Below, in pieces: positions 1-10,292 of a stretch of 64,000 bases of DNA. The translations under genes and the position numbers were made by a program. The number at the start of each line of letters is the position of its first letter. The stretch's first letter is position 1. Below the pieces are notes generated by a model. It searched no databases. It was not told the DNA's origin and worked only from the letters and a program-made list of their open reading frames with translations. This DNA comes from Lasiosphaeria ovina (taxonomy: Eukaryota > Ascomycota > Sordariomycetes > Sordariales > Lasiosphaeriaceae): assembly GCA_033439765.1 (NCBI GenBank), contig JAULSN010000005.1, forward strand, positions 3,859,001 to 3,923,000. The letters are read 5' to 3'.

Positions 1-686
1 AGGACTGTGTCAAACATGCTCGTTTTCCCCGGCTGGCCTGGCATAGCTGGCTGTGCGGCAAGAAAGGTCTCAAGGTCGACTTCTCGCTGTCCGCCGCGTG
101 GCCGAGCTGGCCTGGGACTGTCCTCGGAGCTGGCCGCCTCCATCGACTTTCCAAAGAGCTTGCGCATCTCGTTGGCAGCTTTCAGATGGTGGAAGCTTAC
201 GCCCAGGAGGTCGCAAAGTTGAGTGGTCGAGGCGGCGGCGGCAGTCGACGCGCTGCTGGTAGACGCTGTCTGTGCAGGCTTTTCCAACTTGAGCTCCTCA
301 AGCACTCGGTCGATTTCGTCTACGGATTCATTCTCTTCTTTGGCTGGCGCGAGTGATTCCGGCTTCTTTCCCTTTTTCTTCTTCTTCTTGGGCTTTTTGC
401 TCTTCTTGGGCGGGGCTTGTTCATCGACCTGGCCACTTGCGGGTCCTTGGTTGGTGTCAGCAGTCATTTGAGGCGAGGCCACATCTTCCTCGCTGATCTG
501 GTCGTCATCTTCCTCGTCGCCTCCGAGGCCGCCAAGAGCCGCAAAGCCGGAAAAGACGTTCGCCCGGGGCTTCGCAGGGGCGGGCTCATGGTCCGACTCG
601 TCGCTTCCGGCCGCAGCCCCAGCCTCGGTCTGGGGACTGAGCAGCTCTTGCTGCTTCCTGAGCTTGCGAAGCTGCCGGCTTGCCAT
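1..686 (-). CDS. RQC1: TCF25/Rqc1 family protein, 5' part (runs off left edge)
   Basis: The minus-strand reading frame is open from the ATG at 686 to the window edge, giving about 228 N-terminal residues. It begins MASRQLRKLRKQQEL and is followed by an acidic stretch, a Lys-rich run (KKSKKPKKKKKKGKK), a DEIDRVLEEL segment and HHLKAANEMRKLFGKSM. The order basic start, K-run, 'IDR(V/I)LE', 'hLn...E(M/L)rk(L/Y)FG' is the N-terminal signature of the TCF25/NULP1 family. The yeast member, Rqc1, is a subunit of the ribosome quality control complex that acts on stalled 60S subunits with Ltn1, Rqc2 and Cdc48. The Tcf25 domain proper lies outside the window. Plus-strand ORFs across this stretch are shadows. 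The family call is firm; the RQC role is inferred from yeast. Confidence 0.85.
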   Translation of the reverse strand, partial: MASRQLRKLRKQQELLSPQTEAGAAAGSDESDHEPAPAKPRANVFSGFAALGGLGGDEEDDDQISEEDVASPQMTADTNQGPASGQVDEQAPPKKSKKPKKKKKKGKKPESLAPAKEENESVDEIDRVLEELKLEKPAQTASTSSASTAAAASTTQLCDLLGVSFHHLKAANEMRKLFGKSMEAASSEDSPRPARPRGGQREVDLETFLAAQPAMPGQPGKTSMFDTV

Positions 687-2280
687 GTTGTCTCGCCGCC
701 GTGATCGTATTCAAGGCTCAGCCGGGCAACAGTGACAGTGGTCCGCCCAAGCTTGGGAATCTTAGGTAGGATGTTTAAGATTTAAGAGTGGCGATGCACT
801 TTGGGGATGCCCCGCTCAACGCTGTGACTCCCAAGCCTCTTCTGCCGTGTCGTGCGACACTCCAAAAACCGAGAAAGCAGGAAATCTGGACGGTTAAGAG
901 CGCAAAACCAGTCGCACAAGCACTACAGGTAACAAATGCCTCCAAGTGCTATTTCCAGTTTGGCTGTCGATACGGGGTTAAGAAGCTGATGAGATGAGGG
1001 GCAAGTAAGAGTTGCCATGTTGAGTGAACGAGGCACGGTGGGATGACGAGAGTGGGGTGAAGACCAGCCGCCGTTCATTGTGCAAGGGTGCGCAGCCTCA
1101 AGGGCTGTAAATACTACTTGGTCAGTAGCTATACGTCACAATACACAGAAGCCCCAAAGTTACGCCGTTCGTAGCCCGCTATTTGTCCCTCCATACTCAT
1201 ACCATACCTTCCATTTTACACTACGATATGTACTATACTATACAATACGGGTATGTACATACATGACACCATGCCTACCGATCCCGGTGGTTTATGGCCA
1301 AGCCTCCACTCGGCTATTCCAAATCTCTTCTTCACAACTCCAAGACGACCCCGTTCTTTGGTTGCCTCGTCAGTCGCCTTATGTGTTGATACTAAAAGAA
1401 GCGCCGAATATGCATTTTAGAATGCGCCAATGTCAGTACCACGTCGCACCGGAAACTATGCGAACCCGGTAACCGACAGGCTGGTGTCTCGAGCACATCC
1501 ATTTACCTGCTGCGGCGGACATGCAGCACACAGGAACTGTTCAATCATCTTCCTCAGCCCCCCTGTCGCTCCAATTCTTCGATACAAAGCAGAGGCATAA
1601 TTGCAGTATCACAGAAAGCGCCAGGTCCGGGGCCACCAGCCTCAACTCCAATTCTTCCGGTTTTCAGCTTCCCTGTCCCAAAAAACGGGTGCCGTGGAAC
1701 AACCGCTTGTCTTGGCCTGCATTGGGCCCGTCTGTGCCTTGTCGAGCAGCGAGTGAATTCAGGTCTGATCAATTCTCGTTTTTTCTTCTTTCAGACATGT
1801 ATGCTTTTATTTACAAACCTGGTGCCTGCCGGCCGTGGGTTGGTCTATCACATCTCAGGCACAGCAAGGGTGTCCAAGGTTTGACCGTTTAATCTATTGT
1901 CGACGGCCAGGAGCCCTATCGCGAGTGCGTGCGGGAAAAAAAGGGGGAGCCTACCAAATCCACCTGCCTGTCCAAGTTTACAGTGCAGTTACACGTATGG
2001 TATTCATTTGTTTCGTGCGGCCTTCGGGCTCTCCAGCGAGAGCCTCGAGCTTGGGTCCATGAGACTGGAAAGGCGCCTTATCAACGGCTATGAGCGTCGG
2101 AGGAAGTTGGTTGTGCCGTCTCGCGTCCGTGGCTTCTCGTGGGCTCGCTCTGTGCTACGGCGATTCCTGTTTCCCTAAAATGCCGTTTAATATGCCCCCT
2201 CTCCTTCTCTCCATGTCTTGCTCTCATCTTAGCTGTCTCTCCGGTGCTAAGGGGTCGGAGGTGGAGCGTTTGCTTTGCTC
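687..2280. other. intergenic spacer, shared upstream region
   Basis: About 1.6 kb separates two divergent genes (TCF25/Rqc1 to the left, a membrane protein to the right), so it should hold both promoters and 5' leaders. I see T- and CT-rich patches and palindrome-rich TATAC/GTAC sequence near 1225-1265. No frame looks like a gene. Confidence 0.6.
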
Positions 2281-4151
2281 ATGACTATGGCTGCCTCCAA
2301 TTACCATGACAGCCATGTCACCAAGAGATGGTGTCTGGCGGGCCTCGTCATCAGTTGGCTTATTGCCATTGCTGCCTCTTTGGCCGGTGCGATCTTGCTC
2401 AAGCAAGAGATCCAAAACGGCCGCGCTACGCAGATACTTATATGGGACACCTGGAGAGAAGTTTTGCCTCTGGGACTCAATGTTTTGGGTAAGTTACTGG
2501 CCAGCCCGGTTTCCTCCCTCTCAGGTTTCTCACCACCTTGCATCAAGTCACTCTACTCAACGACAGCATGGGCTACATTCACACCTGCACCCTCCGGTGG
2601 TCATTGCAGAGAGAAGGCAAGCTTGAGTTTAACTCGAACTTGCGTCTTTTCACGGCCTCGAAATTCAGCAGACCAAATGGAAGGCTGGCCAACGCCGTCT
2701 ACCTTCCCGGCATTGTCCTCGCTTACGGCTCAACCTCGCTCATCTTCTTGACCCTGAATCCCGATCTTGCGGATCTCCTGAAACATAACTACGATTTCAC
2801 GGATGCCTTCGGCTTCCACATCAATGCCATTGCGCTTCTGGCGTTTGGCGTCGGCCTACTCCTCCAAGCCATCGTCACAACATGGGCGTTGGCCAAAACA
2901 GACGTCCTGACATGGAGCTCCAACCCTCTTGATGTTACCCGAGCGTGTGTCGACGACGGGCATGACGGACACCGGGTACAGCCTCGATCCGGCCGGTGCA
3001 TGATGAGCGTTCATTTGGCCCAAGAAGATGCGCGTAGTCTGAAGCCTTTGGCCAAGCAGGAAAACATGTTCAAGGCTGATCGCAGAGTACGACGTATTCT
3101 TTATCTCTTAGGGTGCCTTCCTTTGGTGAGCGTAATTTGGGGGGGCGCTCTTCTCGTTTACATCAGAGAGGGCTTTCCGAAGACCGTTCTGGGGCAATCG
3201 TGGTCCTTTCTCCCCTCGTTTCAGGGCATCACCGACTCGGATTGCAGTGCATTCCGATGCTCCACCGGCACTTCTGTGGTGAACCTCGATTTGGGTGCTG
3301 ACAACGGGCCCGCCGGTATGGTCCCGGCAGTCCTTCTAATCACCGGCGTCCAGTCGGTAGTCACAATATCTCTGCACTGCGCGGAACTAACGGTCAACAT
3401 GTCCCGAGACGAGAAGATATACCGCGCCTTAATTGGCCCCAAGGGCACCAACGGCCACTACAACTCGATAGTTGCGGCATTGACGGCATGGCAGACAGTC
3501 GTTCTATTCTTGCTGAAATCTGGCGTCCACTGGCTGTTCGGTCTGGCCATCAACCTCCAGTTTCGAATCGGGATCAACATGTATCCACCACAGGTCTTCT
3601 ACTTTGCTGCTCTTACCCTCGCCACTACTATATTCGGGGTTTTTCTTTCTGTTTTCTGTCGGCCCAAAGGCTCTCTGCCTGCCTCTTACGGCCACGTCCA
3701 AACAATTGCAGACATTGTCGACGACTGGGCCGACTCTGGTTGCATGTTCTGGGGCGTCAAAGATCACGGAAAGACAGGCACGGACACCCGAAAACTCCCA
3801 CTGCCTAACAAAAGGGCATGGTACGGCGGCCCGGATTATCGTGACCTCCGAAATCCACAACAATTCAGGGATACCTTCCTATCCTTGTCGACCGAGCTCG
3901 ACATGTTAGATCCCACAGCTGCGCCACACCTGCCGCCCGATACCCCTGACGCAAGCCGTATGCCTTCGTTTCCCTCGTCCTTGTACAGGCAGACCCAATA
4001 TCCCTCTCGGACCCAGCTGGCTCGGAACTACCCCAGCAACAACAGTCTGAACAGTGTCTTTTCGGCATATTCGGGGTATTCGGAGCACACCACCCAGAGC
4101 ATCGAGCCACTCTTGGCGGGATATAGCGGCCAAAGGGCCGTGAGCGGTTAA
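2281..4151 (+). CDS. multi-pass membrane protein of unknown function (fungal)
   Basis: Two exons, 2281-2488 and 2548-4151, encode 603 aa. The intron (2489-2547) has a GTAAGT donor and an AAG acceptor; this acceptor joins the frame as NVL-VTLLNDSMGYIH. There is a hydrophobic segment at about residues 17-38. Further predicted membrane helices cover the stretches starting YLPGIVLAYGS, INAIALLAFG, ILYLLGCLPL, MVPAVLLITG, LTAWQTVVLF and VFYFAALTLA. The C-terminal 120 residues are polar and Ser/Tyr/Pro-rich, probably cytosolic. The motif 'slGYIH..tLRW.L.reG.LeFNSNLRLF' is shared by a widespread family of filamentous-fungal integral membrane proteins with no assigned function. ATG 2281 is the first in frame with the exon-1 helix; a second ATG follows two codons later. 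I do not recognise a biochemical role. Confidence 0.8.
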
Positions 4152-4966
4152 TGTTGTATTTTTTGTCAATCTAGGTTCAAAAAGCTGGGGGCGGCTTCAA
4201 AAGCCTAGGTCAGATTTTAGAGCGATTTTCCATTATGTGGGAGCAGAATAAGATTCGTGTATTATAGTGTTCGTATTATGGCGGCTACTCTCCTACCTTT
4301 CCTCACGCATCATTTTACGTTTTCGTCTTCTCGCCCCTTTTCACAATATGCAGAGAAAAAAGTTAGAGAAACGAATCTGGGAGAGGTCGTTTGCACGTAG
4401 CCATCTTGACGCCAATACGTTAGGCAAAGCCACAAACCTTGTGCATTTGAACTTGATCCCGCGTGTTTTGGATGCGACGTGGAACCACAGGAGACGGCCA
4501 CATCGAAATTGGCAGCAAAGATTCTTTGGCATTTGGTTGCAAATTGTTATCGGTGGACACCCACCCCAATCTGAGATCTAGATCTAGGGTTAGGGGCGGG
4601 GCAACGCTGCAAAGAGGGTTAGTGCACAGACCTACACCGCACAGAGCGGAGTGGCGCTAGGCAATACTCGGCGCCGAACCGAAAGAGGGAGGCTGAGGTC
4701 GCCAATTTTCCATAGGTTGCATCTGTTGAACTTTTCTCACGTCCTCCTGCTTTCTGTTGTTTCTCACCTTTCCATCGACTCGCGACACAGCGCTGCGCCC
4801 GCTGCGGATCGCATATCGGCGCATTCTCAATATCGTTTACGGAGAGGTCGCCTGCTGCTCTTTCTCCCTAATTTTAATTCTTGCACCGTGCATTCCTCCG
4901 CTGCGTGCTCGCCGTACCGCACTTCTGTCGTTGGTGCTGTCTCGAGCTATCAGCGCCATCCCCACA
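4152..4966. other. intergenic spacer / SCD6 promoter
   Basis: About 0.8 kb lies between two co-oriented genes. It carries the 3' end of the membrane-protein gene, a telomere-repeat-like box at 4584-4596, and CT-rich leader sequence towards SCD6. No coding potential is evident. Confidence 0.55.
4584..4596 (+). promoter_or_regulatory. telobox-like element (CTAGGGTTAGGGG)
   Basis: This is one and a half TTAGGG telomere units, followed at once by a GC box (GGGGCGGGG), about 370 bp upstream of the SCD6 start codon. Telobox elements occur in promoters of translation-related genes in several fungi and plants. Its use here is only suggested by position and by the nature of the downstream gene. Confidence 0.3.
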
Positions 4967-7085
4967 ATGTCGAAATTCCTCGGGTTAGTCCACCGCGGCA
5001 CGGGGACAGCCGCTCTCGCCTATACTCTTGCCCTCAATTGCTAACTCCAGCTGGCGCGCAGATCTCGGATATCCCTCATATCGAGGAGCGACATTCGGTA
5101 TGTTGCCCCGCACCTTAACGCCACGTGCCCTCGTTGATGCTAACCGCAGTCGCTGCTCAGATATGTCGGGACACTCCACCAGATCAATTCAGAGGACTCA
5201 ACCGTGTCGCTTGAGAATGTTCGGTCGTTCGGCACCGAGGGTCGGAGGATCAACCCTGACGACGAGGTGGCTCCGTCCGACCAGTTTTACGAGTACATTG
5301 TATTCCGCGGCACCGACGTCAAAGACCTGAGGGTCGAAGAGGGCCCGAGTTCCGCGAAGGAGGAGCCGCCTGCCATGCCCAATGACCCAGCAATCGTCGG
5401 CGTAAGTTACTATTCCTCCCTCGAGTCAATCACAAAGAACGGCCACATCATGATGCAATACTTTCGGATGTTAAACATTTATGTCTAAATTGCGCAAACA
5501 AATCCCATGTTGATATTCTCCGTTGCCTTCCTTCTGATCATGTGGCCTTCTTCACACCTTGACGAGATACCTTGACGGTGTTGAGTAGCTGCTAATAGCT
5601 ACCTAGGCTCGAGCTCGACCGGTTAATGTGGCGCCCGGCCCTCCCGGCCCCCCGGCTCCTCAAGAAGCTCCGCAGGGACTGCCACAGGGACCGCCACAAG
5701 GACCGCCTGGTCCTCCTCTCGGTGGCCCTAATCAGCATGGACCGATACCCGGTGGTTCGGGATTTGGTTACTATCCTCCGCCTCATATGCAAGGTTGGGG
5801 CAGAGCCGGTGGTCCGGGCCCGGGGCCGAACCCATTTGGCGGCATGCAGTATCCTCCACAACCGCCCTGGATGATGCCAGGCCAGCACTTCCCTCCTGGG
5901 CCAGTAGGACCTGCGCCGTGGAATAATTATGCGTACCCCCCGGGCCCTGGCGGTCCCCCAGGCATTCCTGGCGGCCCCGGCGCTCCAGGCGCGCCCGGTC
6001 AGGGTGGTCGTCAATCTTCCAGCCAAACACCTTCAACTCCGTCTCTTGCGCCGAAGCCCTCCCCTATTGGCCCCTTGACGGAGAAGAAGCCACTCACACC
6101 GACACAACAAGCCGACTCGCCGTCCGAGTTGGAGTCTACAGAGCAGCCAGCGCAGGAACTCGCTGCCGCAGCGGCGCCACCCCCGCCGGTTGAGTCCAAG
6201 CCGACTGAAGAGGAGGTGAAGGCTACGGCTGTATCGCTTAGCAGAAATGCTCCGCCTACTGCCCCGAGAGAGGCCTCAAAGTTCATTCCCACGGGACCTA
6301 AAAACATCTCTCGCCCCACACAGATCTTACCCGCCGTCCCTTTGCCTGTTGGCTTGACCTCCAGAGCATCGCAACAAGCACAGACATCCTCCTCCAAGCC
6401 GGCTGGCGAGCAGATTAATAATGCGGAGGCATTGCGAGACGCAACCCAGGCCGCCAAAGCTGCGGTAGCAGTCGCGATGGCGAACCTAGCTCAGCTAGAT
6501 GGGTCGGCTCCCGCCCAGCAGCTAAATAATACTCCCGCCATGGATAACCTCACCAAGAAGGTCAACGAGATGAGACTCAATTCTGGACGGCAAGCTCCGG
6601 CACATGTGGGTCGTGGCGGTCGCGGCCGAGGTCCTCGCCCGGCCAAGGTTGAAGTCCCCGACTCGGACTTCGATTTTGCCTCTGCCAATGCCAAGTTCAA
6701 CAAGCAAGAAATCGTGAAGGAGGCGATTGCGGGTTCGCCCCTCACGGAGACGGCCAATGGAGATGCCTTGACTCCCGAGGCGGTCGTCGATGCCAGCGGC
6801 TCTGTTGCGCCCGCCTACAACCCGTCAAGGTCGTTCTTTGACAACATTTCCAGCGAGGCCAAGGACAGGCTTGAGAACACCGGCCCGAAGCCCGGCGGTC
6901 GAGAATGGCGTGGCGAGGAGCAGCGCCGAAACATGGAGACCTTCGGCCAAGGCAGTGTCGATGGCGGATTCCGTGGATTCCGCGGCGGGCGAGGCCGCGG
7001 CCGCGGTGGACGGGGACGTGGCTACCGCGGTCGAGGCGGTAATGCTGGGTACCGCCAGCACGATGCACAGGCACCCTCCCAGTAA
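4967..7085 (+). CDS. SCD6: Scd6/Lsm14 (RAP55) family mRNP protein
   Basis: Four exons (4967-4983, 5062-5097, 5161-5401, 5607-7085) encode 590 aa. All introns are GT-AG, and the two tiny exons (17 and 36 nt) are fixed by the protein: MSKFLG, then SRISLISRSDIR, then YVGTLHQINSEDSTV. Domains in order: LSm14 domain (about 1-85, with VSLENVRSFGTEGRR and DYIVFRG-type end EYIVFRGTDVKDLR); a Pro/Gly-rich linker; DFDF box (about 452-457, SDFDFASANAKFNK); FFD box (about 505-515, SRSFFDNISSE); TFG box (about 540, RRNMETFGQ); and a C-terminal RGG tract (about 551-583). Family members bind eIF4G and mRNA, repress translation, and act with Dhh1/Dcp2 in P-bodies and stress granules. Every hallmark is present, so the call is secure. 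Confidence 0.95.
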
Positions 7086-8471
7086 GGGTTGCCTCTATCG
7101 ACAAATCTTTTCCTTCTTGACGACTCACCGGTTCGACTGGAATTTGGTGCACTGTATGAATACTCAATACCTCTGGATGCGAAATTTCTTTATTTTCGGC
7201 GGCGGCGGTAAAGGCTCCTGGCCTTGGTGTCTGGGCGGGAGTTCGGCGGCGGGATGATGCAACGATATGACAGCAAACTGGCAGCGGCAATGGCGATATC
7301 GTGAAAATCGATTAGCAGGCAACTGAACTTTGAGGGAACTGGCGCATATTTGCACTTGTTGGGGCACGCGTTGGAGGTAGGCAAACTACTGGATAGATGC
7401 GAACAGGGCATCGAAGGACCAACAGCGAGAATCGAGATGACAATTGCAATAAAAGGCTGGTTCTTAATTGTGCTTGATGTGAGAAGTTGACCTGCTCTTG
7501 CCCTGCCCTAAGTCACAGAACATTGTTATGTCACTGGATCTGTTTTTTCCCCTGTGGTTGTTCCATGTGTATAGCATGTTTACGTTATCTGAAAGATGAC
7601 TTGCTCGGGTGTTTCGGTATGAGCCTATGGCTAGTGGGTATATAACCGCTAGAACTCAGGACATAAACAAGGACGTAATGGCAGATCACATGTCTCCTAT
7701 CTGTGGAAGTGGCTCCGAGAGTTTAAAAGAAGGCAAACATGTTTCCTAATTTATGTTATGACCCTATATGAAGCTCGAAGGGCTTGAGTTGGTGAAGGAC
7801 AAGTTTACGAGTGAAGCCATTCAATCTCCTCTCTCGTATTGTGTTCGGATCTACGACAACTACGGAGTACTGGTGCAGTTTCCCGGGGGAGGGGGGGTTC
7901 CCTCTGTAGCACATCCCGAATGGTATCATAATTATGTGAGCAGGGAGCCCGTATTCGTGAGACGATGTCAGGAACACAAATAATAAAAGGATAGTGTGTT
8001 TGGGCTGCTTGCTGCGTCTCTCGACTTTCCGCTTCGAGGCGCCGGAACACGGACCAAGCTGCTGCAAGATGGACCCTTCTCATACTATATCCGGCCCTTC
8101 AAGCCGACCTGTACATACCAGGCAGGAATGGCAACCAACTTCGATTTTGGCCAAGCGACTGGTGTTCGGCAGTCTCATGGATCCTAGATAGGACACTGAC
8201 GATGCAACGACATGACCGCGCCGCGTGGGAGACGATGATGACCAAGAGAGTGACCTCTGGAGGGCAGGCCTTCTTCCGCTTCCACTTCCACGTGCTATTG
8301 CTATCCGACATTAATACCAAGTTGCCGGTAATAAACGTGACAGGCTGGAAGATAGATGCGTGCGCCCGGGGACGCTGCATTCACCAGTACCAATAATGTT
8401 CAGTGGCCTCCGCTGTATTCGTACGGTCGGTCTCCATGGGTATATAGTCCCCTCTGAGAGGGTTACGTGTC
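7086..8471. other. intergenic spacer
   Basis: About 1.4 kb lies downstream of SCD6 and upstream of the 5S rRNA gene. It probably contains the SCD6 3' UTR. No coding, RNA or repeat feature can be supported. Confidence 0.5.
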
Positions 8472-8590
8472 ACATACGACCACACCCACTGGAGAACTCG
8501 GGATCCCGTCCGCTCTCCCATAGATAAGCCAGCGAGGGCCAGACTAGTAGTTGGGTCGGTGACGACCAGCGAATACCTGGTGTTGTATGT
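8472..8590 (+). rRNA. 5S ribosomal RNA gene
   Basis: The 119-nt sequence begins ACATACGACCA and ends GTTGTATGT; these ends pair to form helix I. Internal landmarks of fungal 5S rRNA are present: GGGATCCCGTCCGCTCTCCC, the box-A-like and box-C region AGTAGTTGGGTCGGTGACGACC, and GCGAATACC before the terminal helix. A run of six T follows directly and is a Pol III terminator. The gene stands alone between protein genes, as in Neurospora and relatives where 5S genes are dispersed rather than inside the rDNA repeat. Confidence 0.95.
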
Positions 8591-9235
8591 TTTTTGTCTT
8601 TTTGTTGTCCTTGTTTTGCGGTGGTGGGTTGTTGTGGGGCGCTGGTGGAGGTTGCATTTACGGGCCCGCTGGGGAACGGATAGGTGGGCGGGCGGGCGGG
8701 CACGGTAAACTTTTTTATTTGTTGGAGGGTTACATTTCATACTGCGTGTCTCTCCCTCGATTGGTTCGAGTTAATAGTGCGTCAGAGGTTGGTGGAAGGT
8801 CTTGTTCTTTTTGCACCTTTCTACCCCCTTTTGGGGCGTCTCTCTCTTCCATCCATGTGCAGGCAAGGTCCGTAGTCTCAGCGTGAACATCCGTTGCCCT
8901 GATTTCTTTCACATATAGCGTGCACAGGGAAAAAATAATGAATTAGAGTGAACCTCTTCAAAAGTCTTCAATCATGTCTATTGCATTTTTAACAAACATT
9001 TCTCTCGCGATAAAGTAATCTTCTTTTCCGTCTCTTGCCAACCTAATTCCACTCGTCAGCGTGGGGCTCGTTCCGACATGCATAACACCCCATTGGACAA
9101 CCCAGCTGAAGAAACCTCAGAGAGCCGAAACTGACTCGCCGCTCCTCCAGACAGTGGGCTTCTTATACCCGTTAAGCTGCCTGCCTCTCCATCAGCTCTA
9201 CCAGACAAGCAGTTTGACTTCAACAGCTTGTCACT
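8591..9235. other. intergenic spacer
   Basis: About 0.65 kb lies between two Pol III genes. It has T/G-rich sequence directly after the 5S terminator and a (GGGC)n patch near 8686-8702. No gene is seen. Confidence 0.5.
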
Positions 9236-9348
9236 GGGTACATGGTCTAGTGGTATGATTTCTGTTTTGCATTGACTCGGCCTCCTTGATGAGACCAGTG
9301 AAGGACAATCGTTACAGACGGTCCCGCGTTCGATCCGCGGTGTATCCA
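9236..9348 (+). tRNA. tRNA-Ala (anticodon TGC), with a 41-nt intron
   Basis: A full cloverleaf can be drawn. The acceptor stem is GGGTACA/TGTATCC with A73. The anticodon stem is TCTGT/ACAGA, with loop TT-TGC-A-(intron)-T. The variable loop is CGGTC and the T arm is CCGCG-TTCGATC-CGCGG. The intron (9272-9312) sits in the canonical place, directly 3' of position 37. Position 3-70 is a G-U pair, the main identity element of alanine tRNA, which supports the TGC reading. The D arm (GGTCTAGTGGTATGA) is of the type normally seen in tRNA-Pro, so the body is unusual. A long T run (from 9353) terminates Pol III. The isotype would be best confirmed with a covariance-model scan. Confidence 0.85.
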
Positions 9349-9609
9349 GTTCTTTTTTTTTTTTTTTTTTTTTTGTCTATTGTATTTCGTAACCCTCACT
9401 TCTCTCGCTCGTTTTGAGTTCTGAGCATTTTGTGTTTTTAATTATCAGTTGTCCTGACCTGGGTTAACTCAACCGCTGATTACGACGGTGAGTTTTACGG
9501 ATTTGGTTCAGTCTTCAAACCTAGCTGCATGCCGAAGGTGTTTGGAAACTGATGATAATTGTTTTGCGTCCGCCGCAAAACTGACCCTCCCGAATATCCG
9601 TGGTTTTAG

Positions 9610-10072
9610 GTATGCTATTCCGGGACTCCTATTCGGTGGCGGATTCGTTGCTGCGGCCTCGACGGGTGCCGCTGGACTTGTGCAAGCCGGCTACCTTGTC
9701 AGCTCGGTTCTGTGCATTACATCGCTGTCGGGGCTGGCTTCCCAGTCGACGGCCCGCATGGCAAATATGCTGGGCATGCTAGGTGCAGGCTCCGGTGTTC
9801 TTGCCTCGCTCGTTGCCGTTGGGTTCTCGTCGGAAGTGTTGACGCAGTTTGGCGGCCTGGCTGCCATTGGAGGCATTCTGGGTTTTGTTATTGGCAAACG
9901 CATCACGCCTACAGATCTCCCCCAGACTGTCGCTGCGCTGCATTCAGTCGTGGGCCTCGCCGCCGTCTTGACCAGCATCGGCAGCGTCATGGCTGATTTT
10001 CCCAACGTGTCGACACTTCACCTCGTCACTGCCTACCTCAGTGTTCTGATCGGCGGCGTCACTTTTACGGTA
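9610..10072 (+). pseudogene. orphan fragment of mitochondrial NAD(P) transhydrogenase (NNT, membrane/PntB part)
   Basis: An open 154-residue stretch starting YAIPGLLFGGG and ending LIGGVTFT matches one block of the membrane domain of fungal NAD(P) transhydrogenase. It includes GLASQSTARM.NMLGMLG and GKRITPTDLPQTVAALHS. The full enzyme is about 1100 aa and couples hydride transfer between NADH and NADP+ to proton movement across the inner mitochondrial membrane. The NAD-binding part, the preceding helices, the following helices and the NADP-binding part are all absent. No initiator ATG precedes the block. The left edge coincides with a splice-acceptor-like TTTTAG and the right edge with ACG|GT, so the copy looks like one exon. 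It has no stops or frameshifts, so the duplication may be recent, or the segment may be exonised. Confidence 0.75.
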
Positions 10073-10292
10073 CTGCCGGTACGCTTCCGCTGTTGGAACT
10101 TTGCCCTGGGCTACATCCAGTGTGTCTGCCCGCTCAACCCCTGCCACCCGCAATTGCCGCACTAACAAACCCCGCCATCCATTTCATCATTGCTCGAACT
10201 CGCTCGGCCCGAAAGGTGCAATCGTTCGTTGCTGCCACCTAGCATCCCCAAAGTCCGCCCTTAAGGCCATCGATTGCGCGCGAAATCACAAA

